Assembly: GCF_014652915.1 (NCBI RefSeq)
Contig: NZ_BMZS01000013.1
Span: 62,001-126,000 of the forward strand
Origin: Thalassobaculum fulvum
GTDB taxonomy: Bacteria; Pseudomonadota; Alphaproteobacteria; Thalassobaculales; Thalassobaculaceae
DNA length: 64,000 nt
Direction: 5' to 3'
Position numbers and translations under genes: made by a program. Below, one piece after another: positions 1 through 8,109 of this stretch; positions within the stretch are counted from its first letter, which is position 1, and every line of letters starts with the position of its first letter. A model generated the notes under the pieces. That model had not been told where the DNA came from. It was given only the letters and a program-made list of their open reading frames with translations, and did no database searches.

Positions 1-357
1 GGCGACTGCCCGCAGGAGGCGCTGTACCGGGCCCGGCTGATCGTCAACGCCCGGTTCCCCGACGAATGGGAGGAGTGGGCCCGGGCCCGCGGCTTGGAGC
101 CGCCGAGCCTGGCCGGGGCGGTGACCATGGACGCCCAGGAGCAGGCGCTGCAGGTCGCCGAGGGCGGGCACGGCCTGGCGATCGGCCGGCGGCCTATGGT
201 CGACGACAGGCTGGCCCGCGGCGTGCTGATCGCGCCGTTCGGCGACGCCGACCCGACCGGGGCGGCCTACTATCTGTGCCGGGCGACCGATACCCCGCTG
301 ACTGCCGCTGCGCGCCGCCTGGAGCGCTGGCTGATCGAGCTCGCGGCCGCGACCTGA
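1..357 (+). CDS. LysR-family transcriptional regulator, C-terminal part (partial)
   Basis: The frame is open from the first base, so the gene begins outside the window and only about 118 C-terminal residues are visible. They match the end of the LysR substrate-binding domain of the GcvA-like type: a W-x-x-W segment followed by a hydrophilic turn, an alanine/glycine stretch of the kind 'ALQVAEGGHGLAIGR', 'LARGVLIAPFG', and a final amphipathic helix ending in 'RRLERWLIEL'. The DNA-binding half is missing, so the target cannot be judged. The next gene is convergent, 15 bp away. Confidence 0.8.
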   Translation, partial: GDCPQEALYRARLIVNARFPDEWEEWARARGLEPPSLAGAVTMDAQEQALQVAEGGHGLAIGRRPMVDDRLARGVLIAPFGDADPTGAAYYLCRATDTPLTAAARRLERWLIELAAAT

Positions 358-372
358 CGGCGGTCCGGCCGG

Positions 373-1485
373 TCACATGCGCTCGGCGAGCTTGTCGATC
401 AGCCCCCTGTAGAGCACCTTGTCCTGCTCGTTGGTGGCCTTCGAGAACCGGTCGACGAGGTCTTCCAGGGTCAGGTTGCCGACCGGGACGTCGATGCTGC
501 TCCGTGTCCCTCGGGCCCGCTGCACCGAGTCCAGGCCGACCCGTGGCAGGATGGCGGCGATCACGCGCTCGATCGCCTGGAACAGGAACTCGGTGGAATA
601 GCCGGCGAGGAAGCCGAGCGCGGCGCTGCTGACCTCGATGACCTGCCCGCCGTCGTTCGTCAGGTGCTTGGTGAACAGCAGGATCGTGCCGCCGCTGATG
701 ATGCCGAGCAGGATCCGGTTGTAGTACTCGGGCTTGCGGCGGGCGTCGAAGCTGCGTTCGGCGATGAAGGAATGGGCACTGCGCAGCAGGTAGACGCAGG
801 CGCCGAGCCCGCCATAGGCGAACGGGGCGAGCGTCGTGACCAGCAAGCGCGCGCGGTTCCAGAATTCCGGGGCGACGGCGTTGATGTTGGCGTCGAACGC
901 CACCGGCGGTCCGTAGATCACCTTGAGCCACTGGGTGAAGATCACCGCGACCGCGAAGAGTATCGTCCACAGCCACAGCCACCGCGTGAAGCGCAGGGCG
1001 TCGGATCGGCCGAGCAGGGTTCCCCATCTCCGGGGACGCTCGGTCGTCGCTTCCAGGGTTGCGGCGGTAACGGGGTGCAGCAGCACCGCGAGCCGCGCGT
1101 ACGCGTCGACGAAGGCCAGCCACTCGACCCGCGGCACGGCGATGCAGGTGTCGGGCGCCGGGGCCCGGCAGCCGAGCCTGAGCCGGGCCACCAGCGCCAG
1201 GATCGGCTTGCGGACGTCGTCGCCCACCGTCGCTCCGCTGGCGGCCTTGAAGCCGGTTCGTGTCGCGTAGTCGAGCAGGCCGAGGGCGTCGGCCACCTCC
1301 CGGCCGAGCGGTGGGCCGATGTCGATGGTGTCCGCCGGCGGCGGTTCGTCCTGCGGCGGTTCGTCCTGTGGCGGGAGGCCCCCAGGCGGGGTGGCCCCAC
1401 CCTCCGGGGCGTCTGGCGCTTCCTCCGGCTGGTCCGTCACGGATCGATCCCCCGGCGTTGCGGCTATGTGCCGCTCGATGGTCAT
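373..1485 (-). CDS. Hypothetical inner-membrane protein
   Basis: The protein is 370 aa and belongs to no family I recognise. The first 60 residues are proline- and acid-rich and include a tandem DEPPQDEPP stretch. A soluble helical part follows, then hydrophobic segments at about 167-187 (LWLWTILFAVAVIFTQWL), 215-232, 258-272 and 283-300, and a charged C-terminus. This suggests a membrane-anchored protein with cytosolic ends. The ATG at 1485 has no clear ribosome site. A GTG at 1440, preceded by GGGGGA, is an alternative start 15 codons in. It is divergent from the glycosyltransferase. Confidence 0.7.
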   Translation of the reverse strand: MTIERHIAATPGDRSVTDQPEEAPDAPEGGATPPGGLPPQDEPPQDEPPPADTIDIGPPLGREVADALGLLDYATRTGFKAASGATVGDDVRKPILALVARLRLGCRAPAPDTCIAVPRVEWLAFVDAYARLAVLLHPVTAATLEATTERPRRWGTLLGRSDALRFTRWLWLWTILFAVAVIFTQWLKVIYGPPVAFDANINAVAPEFWNRARLLVTTLAPFAYGGLGACVYLLRSAHSFIAERSFDARRKPEYYNRILLGIISGGTILLFTKHLTNDGGQVIEVSSAALGFLAGYSTEFLFQAIERVIAAILPRVGLDSVQRARGTRSSIDVPVGNLTLEDLVDRFSKATNEQDKVLYRGLIDKLAERM

Positions 1486-1503
1486 GCATTGCGATTGCCG
1501 GGC

Positions 1504-1531
1504 AATCTAACTTTCAATTTTCCAGCGATAA
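1504..1531 (-). promoter_or_regulatory. Putative promoter of the membrane-protein gene
   Basis: On the minus strand TTATCG and TAGATT are 16 bp apart in a distinctly AT-rich patch between two divergent genes. The hexamers match sigma-70 consensus only moderately. Confidence 0.3.
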
Positions 1532-1590
1532 TCCCCCGAATGCGGGAAGACGACGGTGCAGTTCGGTGGGGCGGGCCGAGACCGACGCGC

Positions 1591-1596
1591 TAAGAT
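1591..1596 (+). promoter_or_regulatory. Putative -10 element of the glycosyltransferase gene
   Basis: TAAGAT lies 32 bp before the chosen start. The same hexamer, in a similar C-TAAGAT-n-n-G context, precedes two other genes in the window (56455 and 58814). No convincing -35 hexamer is visible at the right distance. Confidence 0.3.
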
Positions 1597-1628
1597 CGGC
1601 GGAACCGATGCCGCGCCGGACCGACACG

Positions 1629-2681
1629 ATGACCGCCCGACCGATCGACGCGCCCCTGCGCATCACCGGCCTGCTGCCGCGGCCGAACGACGGGTCGCTG
1701 GGGACCCGAAGCTGGAAGGATGCCGGTATCCGCATCCGGTGCGCTTCCATCGCGCCGCATCTGGGGGCGCTCGGGGCGGCGGTGAAGCTGGTGGAGAGCC
1801 AGAACCTCGACCGCCGGATCGCCGACGGCTCCTACTTCGACGCCGACGTCTTCATGATCTACCAGACCCTGGAGGACCACCGGCCGATCGTCGGCTCGCT
1901 GCTCGACGCCGGGAAGTGCGTGGTGGTCGACGTGTGCGACGATCTCACGCGTTACAAGGGGGTGCTGAACTACAACTGGGAGAACGCGCAGCGGGCCTTC
2001 GCGATCACCGTACCGACCGCCTCGCTGGCACGTCGCCTGGCGGCCCGGGTCGAGGGCAAGCGGATCTATATCGTCCCGGATGCGGTCGAGGGCGAGCCCG
2101 CGCCGGTCCGTCCGCCCCGCCGCGAGGGGCCGCTCCGCCTGTTCTGGTACGGCTGGCAGCACAAGCTCCGGACGCTCTCCGAGCGTCTGCCGGCGCTGGC
2201 CGAGCTGGCGGCCCGTCGACCCCTCGAACTGACCATCATGTCGAACCTGCGGCCGGTCGGGCCGATCCTGCAGTCGATCGTCGAGAGCCGGTACGACCGG
2301 CTGTCGATCGCGGCGGTGCCCTGGGACCTCTCGGCGTTCAACACGGCCATGGAGCGGAGCGACATCGCGGTCATCCCCTACAACGAAAGCATCTCGTACT
2401 CGGGGCGCTCGCCGGTCCGGCTGATTCAGGCGGCCTGGCGCGGCCGGCTGCCGGTCTCCGAGGACGTGGAAGGCTATCCCGAGTTCGCCCGGTTCGGGGT
2501 GCTGCACCGTTCGATCGTCGACGGCATCGCCTGGGCCGTCGAGAACCCGGACGCGGCGGCCGGGCAACTCGCCGCCCTTCAGCGGCACGTCGCCGAGACC
2601 CATCGGCCCGAGGTCCTGGCCCGGACCTGGATGCACGCCCTGAGCCACGCCTATGCGGGGTTCCGCGAGCAAGGGGGGTAG
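1629..2681 (+). CDS. Glycosyltransferase, GT-B fold (group 4-like)
   Basis: The protein is 350 aa. Its C-terminal half has the GT-B donor-site layout: a strand 'LRLFWYGWQHKL', a helix, 'LTIMSN', and then 'ERSDIAVIPYNES....SGRSPVRLIQAAWRGRLPVSED', which resembles the E-x7-E region that binds the nucleotide-sugar. The N-terminal half is Rossmann-like ('ADVFMIYQTLED', 'KCVVVDVCDDL'). The acceptor cannot be inferred. An in-frame ATG at 1608 would add seven residues; 1629 was preferred because it leaves room for a 5' leader after the candidate -10 element. No polysaccharide genes surround it. Confidence 0.75.
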   Translation: MTARPIDAPLRITGLLPRPNDGSLGTRSWKDAGIRIRCASIAPHLGALGAAVKLVESQNLDRRIADGSYFDADVFMIYQTLEDHRPIVGSLLDAGKCVVVDVCDDLTRYKGVLNYNWENAQRAFAITVPTASLARRLAARVEGKRIYIVPDAVEGEPAPVRPPRREGPLRLFWYGWQHKLRTLSERLPALAELAARRPLELTIMSNLRPVGPILQSIVESRYDRLSIAAVPWDLSAFNTAMERSDIAVIPYNESISYSGRSPVRLIQAAWRGRLPVSEDVEGYPEFARFGVLHRSIVDGIAWAVENPDAAAGQLAALQRHVAETHRPEVLARTWMHALSHAYAGFREQGG

Positions 2682-2691
2682 CGCCGCGGGC

Positions 2692-2720
2692 GTGACCGGG
2701 CGCCGGGGTTCCCATACAGT
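2692..2720 (+). promoter_or_regulatory. Putative sigma-70 promoter of the DUF808 gene
   Basis: GTGACC and TACAGT are separated by 17 bp, 35 bp upstream of the GTG start at 2755. The spacing is ideal; each hexamer differs from consensus at two positions. Confidence 0.4.
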
Positions 2721-2754
2721 GCGCCCGACCGTCGGCCGCCGCTCGGAGTTGCCC

Positions 2755-3738
2755 GTGAGTTCCGGACTGTTAGCGCTGCTCGACGACGTCGCCGCCCTGA
2801 CCAAGGTCGCGGCGGCGTCGGTCGACGACGTGGTGGGATATGCCGCCAAGGCGGGTGCCAAGTCGGCCGGGGTGGTGATCGACGACACCGCGGTGACGCC
2901 GCGCTACGTGGTCGGCTTCACGGCCGACCGCGAGCTGCCGATCGTCGCCAAGATCGCGGTGGGGTCGCTGCGCAACAAGCTGCTGTTCCTGCTGCCGGCG
3001 GCGCTCGCGCTCGGCGTGTTCGCGCCCTGGGCGATCACGCCGCTGCTGATGCTGGGCGGCGCCTACCTGTCCTTCGAGGGGGCCGAGAAGGTCTGGGAGG
3101 CGATCGTGCCGCACAAGGGCGGGGAGGAGCGCCTGGAGGCGGCCCGGGCGGTGCTGGATGCCGAGGCAATGGAGCGCCAGCGGGTCGCCGGCGCGATCCG
3201 CACCGACTTCATCCTGTCGGCGGAAATCATGGCGATCACGCTGTATGCGATACCGGCCACCGACTTCTGGTCGCGGGCGGCGGTCCTGGCGCTGGTCGGG
3301 GTCGGCATCACCGTCGGGGTGTACGGGGCGGTGGCGCTGCTGGTGAAGGCGGACGACTTCGGCGTGCTGATCGGCCGCAACCGGTCGCAATCCTTCCTGG
3401 GATCGGTCGGCCGGGTCCTCGGGCTGGCGATCGTGCGGACCATGCCGCTGTTCCTGGAACTGCTGGCGACCGTCGGGACCGCGGCCATGCTGTGGGTCGG
3501 CGGCGGGATCGTCGTGCACGGTCTCGAGGAGCTGGGCCTGCCGTGGCCGGCCCACGCCGTCGAGGCGATCGCCGGGGCGGTCGCGCATCGGGTTCCGGTG
3601 GCGTCGGGAGCGGTCGAGTGGCTGGCCGGCGCCGTCGCCGCGGGAGTGGCCGGACTGCTGCTGGGCGCGACCCTGATCCCGCTGGTGTCCGGCGTGCTGG
3701 TCCCGCTTTGGGGTCGGCTGTCGGCGTTCCGGCGGTGA
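2755..3738 (+). CDS. DUF808 (YedI-like) inner-membrane protein
   Basis: The protein is 327 aa. The N-terminus (SSGLLALLDDVAALTK, then 'DDTAVTPRYVVGF' and 'RELPIVAKIAVGSLRNK') is the hallmark of the DUF808/YedI family, whose function is unknown. Several hydrophobic helices follow, including the conserved 'MLGGAYLSFEGAEK' block at about 103-117. The GTG at 2755 was chosen over an upstream in-frame start because it gives the family's usual N-terminus and has GGAG ten bases upstream. Confidence 0.85.
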   Translation: MSSGLLALLDDVAALTKVAAASVDDVVGYAAKAGAKSAGVVIDDTAVTPRYVVGFTADRELPIVAKIAVGSLRNKLLFLLPAALALGVFAPWAITPLLMLGGAYLSFEGAEKVWEAIVPHKGGEERLEAARAVLDAEAMERQRVAGAIRTDFILSAEIMAITLYAIPATDFWSRAAVLALVGVGITVGVYGAVALLVKADDFGVLIGRNRSQSFLGSVGRVLGLAIVRTMPLFLELLATVGTAAMLWVGGGIVVHGLEELGLPWPAHAVEAIAGAVAHRVPVASGAVEWLAGAVAAGVAGLLLGATLIPLVSGVLVPLWGRLSAFRR

Positions 3739-3747
3739 GCGGGCGAC

Positions 3748-3781
3748 GGGAAGGCCGGGCGTGCTGGGAAGGCCGGGCGTG
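3748..3781 (+). repeat. Tandem duplication of a start-codon region
   Basis: GGGAAGGCCGGGCGTG occurs at 3748-3763 and again at 3766-3781, with an 18-bp period. Each copy carries a purine-rich GGGAAGG and ends in an in-frame GTG (3761 and 3779), so the ribosome site and start codon of the next gene appear duplicated. Confidence 0.7.
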
Positions 3782-4234
3782 ACCCGCCGGCCCGGGACGC
3801 TGGCCGCCCTGCTGTCGGCGGTCGTGCTGGCCGGCTGCCGGGCGGATACGGTCCCGCTCGACCTGCGGACGATCGCCCGCAGCGGCAAGCCGAACGACGC
3901 GCTGGCCTGTCCGCCCGGGCTGTGCCGGGCCGCGGCCGACCGGGACGGCCCGTTCTTCGAGCTGCCGGTCGACCAGCTGTCCGCCCGCGTCGCGGCAATC
4001 CTGTCCGGCCGCCCCCGGACCGAGCTGGTCGCCGAGGATCGCGACCTGCACCAACTCGTGTTCGTGCAGCGCTCGGCGGTCTTCGGGTTTCCCGATACCG
4101 TCCGGGTCCAGGCGGTGGCGTCCGGCAGCGGCTCGGCGCTGATCGTCTACAGCCGCTCGAACTACGGCCACTGGGATTTCGGGGTCAACCGCGCGCGGGT
4201 CGAGCGCTGGCTACGGATGCTCGTGGCCGGTTGA
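3779..4234 (+). CDS. DUF1499 lipoprotein
   Basis: The protein is 151 aa. A short basic N-terminus and a hydrophobic stretch end in the lipobox LAGC, so it is probably lipid-anchored in the envelope. The body has the DUF1499 signature: 'NDALACPPGLC', 'ADRDGPFFELP', 'TELVAEDRDLHQLVFVQRS' and the C-terminal 'YSRSNYGHWDFGVNRARVERWL'. The family is widespread in alphaproteobacteria and has no established function. GTG 3779 gives a compact signal peptide; GTG 3761 is an equally spaced in-frame alternative created by the tandem repeat. The last 24 bp overlap the convergent kinase gene. Confidence 0.85.
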   Translation: MTRRPGTLAALLSAVVLAGCRADTVPLDLRTIARSGKPNDALACPPGLCRAAADRDGPFFELPVDQLSARVAAILSGRPRTELVAEDRDLHQLVFVQRSAVFGFPDTVRVQAVASGSGSALIVYSRSNYGHWDFGVNRARVERWLRMLVAG

Positions 4235-5836
4235 TTTGCCGTGTGCGGGGGACCCGTCGTCCCGGTTGCCGGCCGGAACCAACTTCAGGAATGTCTTGCG
4301 ATGACTGCTTGCCGGGTCCCGCCGACATCCCAGGCCGGCGCCTCGCTGGGGAATACGGTCTGCGGGAAACGCGAGCGTCACGCAGGTTCCGGCGTCGACC
4401 TCGCTCCGGATCGACAGCGTCCCGCCGTGAAGCTCCAGCAGGCTTCTGGTAATCGCGAGACCCAGGCCGGTGCCGACCCGTTCGGCAGCGACGCCGCTTT
4501 CGCTGCTGTTGAACGGGGTGGTAACCCAGGCGAGCCGGCTGCTGGGGATGCCGGCGCCGGAATCCTCGACCGAAACCAGCAGTTCACCGTCGCCGCCGAC
4601 CGCCGCGGCGATTTCGATCGTGCCGCCTGACGGGGTGTGCCGGATCGCGTTCGACAGCAGGTTGATGATCATCTGCCGGACCGCCTTCGGATCCGCCCGG
4701 AGCCAGCGCGCCGCTTCGCCGATGCGCGCGTGGCAATCGATCGACTTGTCGTCGATCAGGGACCGCAGCGTCCGGATGCATTGTGCGGCGATGTCGTGCA
4801 GATCGACCGTTTCGTGCTGGAGGACCATCATCCCCATCTCGACCCGGGACAGGTCGATAAGGTCGTTGATCACCGAGACCAGGTGGACCCCGCTTTCGGC
4901 GACGTCGTTGGCATACTCCCGGTACTTGGTGTGCGCCAAGGGGCTGTTGCCGTAGGTCTGATCCCGGATGATCTCGGCGAACGCGATGATGGCGTTCAGG
5001 GGGGTGCGGAGTTCGTGACTGACGCCTGCCAGGAACACGGACTTGTGGCGGTTCGCCCGCAGCGCCGCGTTCCGGGCCTCGATCAGGTCCCGTTCATGGG
5101 CCTTGCGCTGCGAAATGTCGCGCACGCAACAGACGACGGCTGGTCCGAACCCGAGACGCGTCGTACTGGCCAAGACCTCGACCGGCAGGGCTGTGCCGTC
5201 CGGCCTGGTAACCACCTCCTCGAAGAGTATCGGATCGGCATGGTCGTCCGGAGTGCTGGGCAAGTCGCCAACATTCCTGCTGTTCAGGCCCAGGCTGTCC
5301 AGGGGCTGACCGATCATGTCCCGGAGTTCGTGGCCGAGCAGTTCCGCCGCCCGCTCGTTGGACCTGACGACAAGGCCCGTCTGGGCACTGAGGACAAGTA
5401 TGCCGTCGGCACAGGAGTCGAGGATCACCCGCTGCTCGCGCTCTGCCTCGGCCAGCAGGGACTCGCCGGCCTTGCGCTCGCTCACGTCGCGGATCAAGGC
5501 GATGAAGACCTGGGTCCCGTTCAGTTCGGACCGGCAGATCGACGCTTCGCCATCGAACTCCGTCCCGTCGCTTCGCTGCCCCCGCACCTCCGTCCGGTCG
5601 TTCTTCATGCGGGCGGTCACCCCGCTGTCGCGGAAATCGGCAAGGTGTCGGGAGTGAGCCGATCGGTGCCGTTCCGGGATCAGGATGTCGAGCGGGCGGC
5701 CGAGAAGACTCGAACGCGCATACCCGAACAGCTTCTCGGCGCTCCTGTTGACGAACACGATCTCCGCGCGGTCGCTCACCGCGACCACCGCCTCGCTGAG
5801 TGTATCGAACAGGACATGACTCGGACTGGTGTCCAT
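4211..5836 (-). CDS. PAS-PAS sensor histidine kinase, cytosolic
   Basis: The protein is 541 aa with no membrane segment. Two PAS domains (about 5-120 and 130-250) are linked by the usual 'RDVSERKA' and 'RDISQRKA' junctions. The HisKA domain has the phospho-acceptor His274 in 'GVSHELRTPLNAI'. The HATPase domain has an N-box ('INLLSNAIRHTPSGG'), a G1 box ('VEDSGAGIP') and 'GTGLGLAI'. A tail of about 45 basic, glycine-rich residues follows the ATPase and is unusual. No receiver gene is directly paired. The neighbouring chemoreceptor, response regulator and hybrid kinase make it a possible member of one signalling circuit. The ligand cannot be seen. Confidence 0.9.
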   Translation of the reverse strand: MDTSPSHVLFDTLSEAVVAVSDRAEIVFVNRSAEKLFGYARSSLLGRPLDILIPERHRSAHSRHLADFRDSGVTARMKNDRTEVRGQRSDGTEFDGEASICRSELNGTQVFIALIRDVSERKAGESLLAEAEREQRVILDSCADGILVLSAQTGLVVRSNERAAELLGHELRDMIGQPLDSLGLNSRNVGDLPSTPDDHADPILFEEVVTRPDGTALPVEVLASTTRLGFGPAVVCCVRDISQRKAHERDLIEARNAALRANRHKSVFLAGVSHELRTPLNAIIAFAEIIRDQTYGNSPLAHTKYREYANDVAESGVHLVSVINDLIDLSRVEMGMMVLQHETVDLHDIAAQCIRTLRSLIDDKSIDCHARIGEAARWLRADPKAVRQMIINLLSNAIRHTPSGGTIEIAAAVGGDGELLVSVEDSGAGIPSSRLAWVTTPFNSSESGVAAERVGTGLGLAITRSLLELHGGTLSIRSEVDAGTCVTLAFPADRIPQRGAGLGCRRDPASSHRKTFLKLVPAGNRDDGSPAHGKSTGHEHP

Positions 5837-5939
5837 CGTCTCTCGGCTCGCAGCAGATCTCGGGTTCGGTGGGCCGGCCGGGTTCGGGCCGAACGGAGCG
5901 TGGAGCGCGGAGCCTCGACCGCTGCCTCCGGGTGTTCCC

Positions 5940-7289
5940 TCAGGCGGCGCGGATGCGCTCGAAGAACGCCTCGATCCCGGCGCGCAGGCGCTGCGTGCGC
6001 TCCGTCACTTCGCGGGCGGAGCCTTCGACCTCGGACGCGCCGTTGCTGACCTCGCGCGTCCCGGCCGTGACGTCGACGATGGTGCTCGACACCTCGTGGG
6101 TGCCGACCGCCGCCTGCTGGACGTTCTGGGCGATCTCGGCGGTCGCCGACCCCTGCTGCTCGATCGCGGAAGCGATCGAAGTGGATATCTGGTCGATCCG
6201 ACGAATGGTGTCGGTGATCTCGCGAATGGCATCGACCGCCCCGGCCGTCGCCGACTGCATCTCGGCGACCTTGCCCGAGATCTCCTCGGTGGCCTTGGCC
6301 GTCTGGGTCGCGAGCGACTTCACCTCCGACGCGACCACGGCGAAGCCCTTTCCGGCCTCGCCGGCGCGCGCCGCCTCGATCGTGGCGTTGAGGGCGAGCA
6401 GGTTGGTCTGGCTGGCGATGTCGTTGATCAGCTTGATCACCTCGCCGATCTTCTGCGCAGCCTCGGCAAGACCCTTGATCTGGACATTGGTGCGCTCGGC
6501 GCTGGCGACCGCGGTCGAGGTGATCCGGGCCGACTCGCCGACCTGCCGGTCGATCTCCATGATCGAGGACGACAACTCCTCGGCGGCCGAAGCCACGGTC
6601 TGGACGTTGCTGGAGGCCTGCTCGGACGCCGCCGCGACACTCACCGACTGGTCCATCGTCTGCTGCGCGGTTCCCGTCATCGATTGCGCCACGGCGCGCA
6701 TCGCGTCGATCGCCTCGCCAACGAGGCCGAGGACGCCCTCGCTCTCGCTTCTGAAATCCCGAATGGCCTGATCCATCCGGTGCTGGCGGGCCTGTCGTTC
6801 CGCCAGCATCTCCTCCTGGTAGACGGAGATCGCGAAGTCCATGTCGATCATGATGGCCTTGGTGGTCGCCGTGACGGCGGATGCGGCCTTCGCCGTCGAC
6901 CAGCGGTTTCGCCTGATGATGATGTCGACCAGTTCGCACATCACGTAGTTGTAGCCGCCGATGTACCAGCGCGGCTCCAGGCCGATCCGGTTATGAGCCG
7001 ACCCGATGCGGCGCACGCTCGCGACGTAGCCGGCGTCGAAGCCGCTCGTGAACAGCCGCTTCCAGTGCGCGTTCTGGGCCGCGGTGAGGGTGGACGCCTT
7101 GTCGCCGACCAGGCGGGCCAGCGCGGGGACGGCCAGCACATGGCGGTAGAAGCCTTCGAGGATCCGGGGCAGTTCGGGCTCTATCAACTGCCAGGTTTCG
7201 CGAAGCACCGCCGTGGTCTCGTCGTCCGCTCGCATGAACCGGAGACGGGTCGCGAGGTCTGAGGTGTCGGAGCCGGTTGCGGGGTGCAT
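5940..7289 (-). CDS. Globin-coupled methyl-accepting chemotaxis protein (HemAT/aerotaxis type)
   Basis: The protein is 449 aa and has no transmembrane helix. Residues 1-175 form a protoglobin sensor with proximal heme ligand His75 in '[17 protein letters not shown]', followed by the diagnostic '[19 protein letters not shown]'. The rest is a coiled-coil signalling domain with the conserved hairpin tip '[20 protein letters not shown]'. Globin-coupled sensors bind oxygen or NO and signal to CheA, so this is likely a soluble oxygen receptor. The ATG at 7289 was chosen over a start eight codons upstream because it is preceded by AGGAGGAG at good spacing. It is divergent from the response-regulator gene. 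Confidence 0.93.
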   Translation of the reverse strand: MHPATGSDTSDLATRLRFMRADDETTAVLRETWQLIEPELPRILEGFYRHVLAVPALARLVGDKASTLTAAQNAHWKRLFTSGFDAGYVASVRRIGSAHNRIGLEPRWYIGGYNYVMCELVDIIIRRNRWSTAKAASAVTATTKAIMIDMDFAISVYQEEMLAERQARQHRMDQAIRDFRSESEGVLGLVGEAIDAMRAVAQSMTGTAQQTMDQSVSVAAASEQASSNVQTVASAAEELSSSIMEIDRQVGESARITSTAVASAERTNVQIKGLAEAAQKIGEVIKLINDIASQTNLLALNATIEAARAGEAGKGFAVVASEVKSLATQTAKATEEISGKVAEMQSATAGAVDAIREITDTIRRIDQISTSIASAIEQQGSATAEIAQNVQQAAVGTHEVSSTIVDVTAGTREVSNGASEVEGSAREVTERTQRLRAGIEAFFERIRAA

Positions 7290-7369
7290 CACACTTCTCC
7301 TCCTGGAAGCCACCGGGGGAGTGTCGAAGGCAATCGATTCAGATTTCGTTGAGTTTTGAGAAAATGACT

Positions 7370-7385
7370 CCCTACGATCGTAGGG
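7370..7385. promoter_or_regulatory. Perfect 16-bp palindrome, likely operator
   Basis: CCCTACGATCGTAGGG is a perfect palindrome in the 152-bp divergent intergenic region between the chemoreceptor (start 7289) and the LuxR-type regulator (start 7442). Its size and position fit a dimeric HTH regulator site, possibly for the adjacent regulator itself. Confidence 0.55.
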
Positions 7386-7441
7386 CTGGACATCCGAACT
7401 ATCAGCGCAAGATCTCTGTTGCGGATGATAAATGTAGATCC

Positions 7442-8080
7442 ATGCGAAGTTTGTTGATCGTCGACGACCACGCGGTTCTCAGGGAAACGCTTGCCGAGTA
7501 CTTCAAGGCATCGATTCCTGGCTTGGAGGTGTCGGAGGCCGGTGATTTCGCGGAAGCGTTGCGAGTCTTAGACTCCGGCGAGGTTCCCGACCTGATACTA
7601 ATCGACTTCAGGTTGCCCGGCGATTCGGGGATCGCCGGGATCCAGAAGGTCGTGGAACGGCATCCTGGCGTTCCGGTGGTTCTGTTCTCCGGTGCCGTCA
7701 CGGAAGCCGAACTCGAGGCGGCGCGGTCGGTCGGGATCGCCGGCTACATTCCGAAGAGCTTCGGGGCCCGGTCCGTCCTCGATCTCGTCATCAAGGTGTT
7801 CCGCGACGGCTCGTACTTCCCGCCATTGTCCGGCTCGATCGCCCGGACCCTGAGCCAGAACGGAGGGAAACCGTCCGGCTCTTCGTCGCCGACGCTGACC
7901 GCGCGGCAGATGCAGATCCTGAGTCGGATCGTCGATGGCCGGACCAACAAGGAAATTGCCAATGACCTCGGGATATCCGAGGCCACCGTGAAGGAACACG
8001 TGTCGCGGATCTTCGATATTCTTGGTGTCCGCAACCGGGCCGATGCGGTGGCGTCGGCTCTGCGCCTGTCGATCGTCTGA
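7442..8080 (+). CDS. NarL/FixJ-type response regulator
   Basis: The protein is 212 aa. The receiver domain spans 1-120, with acidic pocket Asp8/Asp9, phospho-acceptor Asp55 in '[10 protein letters not shown]', and the conserved Lys in 'YIPKS'. A LuxR/GerE helix-turn-helix spans about 142-205 ('[28 protein letters not shown]...VKEHVSRIF'). Its start was placed at the ATG just before the first strand; longer forms in the same frame have no family support. The hybrid kinase begins 29 bp downstream on the same strand and is its most likely partner. The 16-bp palindrome lies 57 bp upstream. Confidence 0.92.
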   Translation: MRSLLIVDDHAVLRETLAEYFKASIPGLEVSEAGDFAEALRVLDSGEVPDLILIDFRLPGDSGIAGIQKVVERHPGVPVVLFSGAVTEAELEAARSVGIAGYIPKSFGARSVLDLVIKVFRDGSYFPPLSGSIARTLSQNGGKPSGSSSPTLTARQMQILSRIVDGRTNKEIANDLGISEATVKEHVSRIFDILGVRNRADAVASALRLSIV

Positions 8081-8109
8081 CCGGCGATCGAGGCGGGCGG
8101 GGGCGGGAA

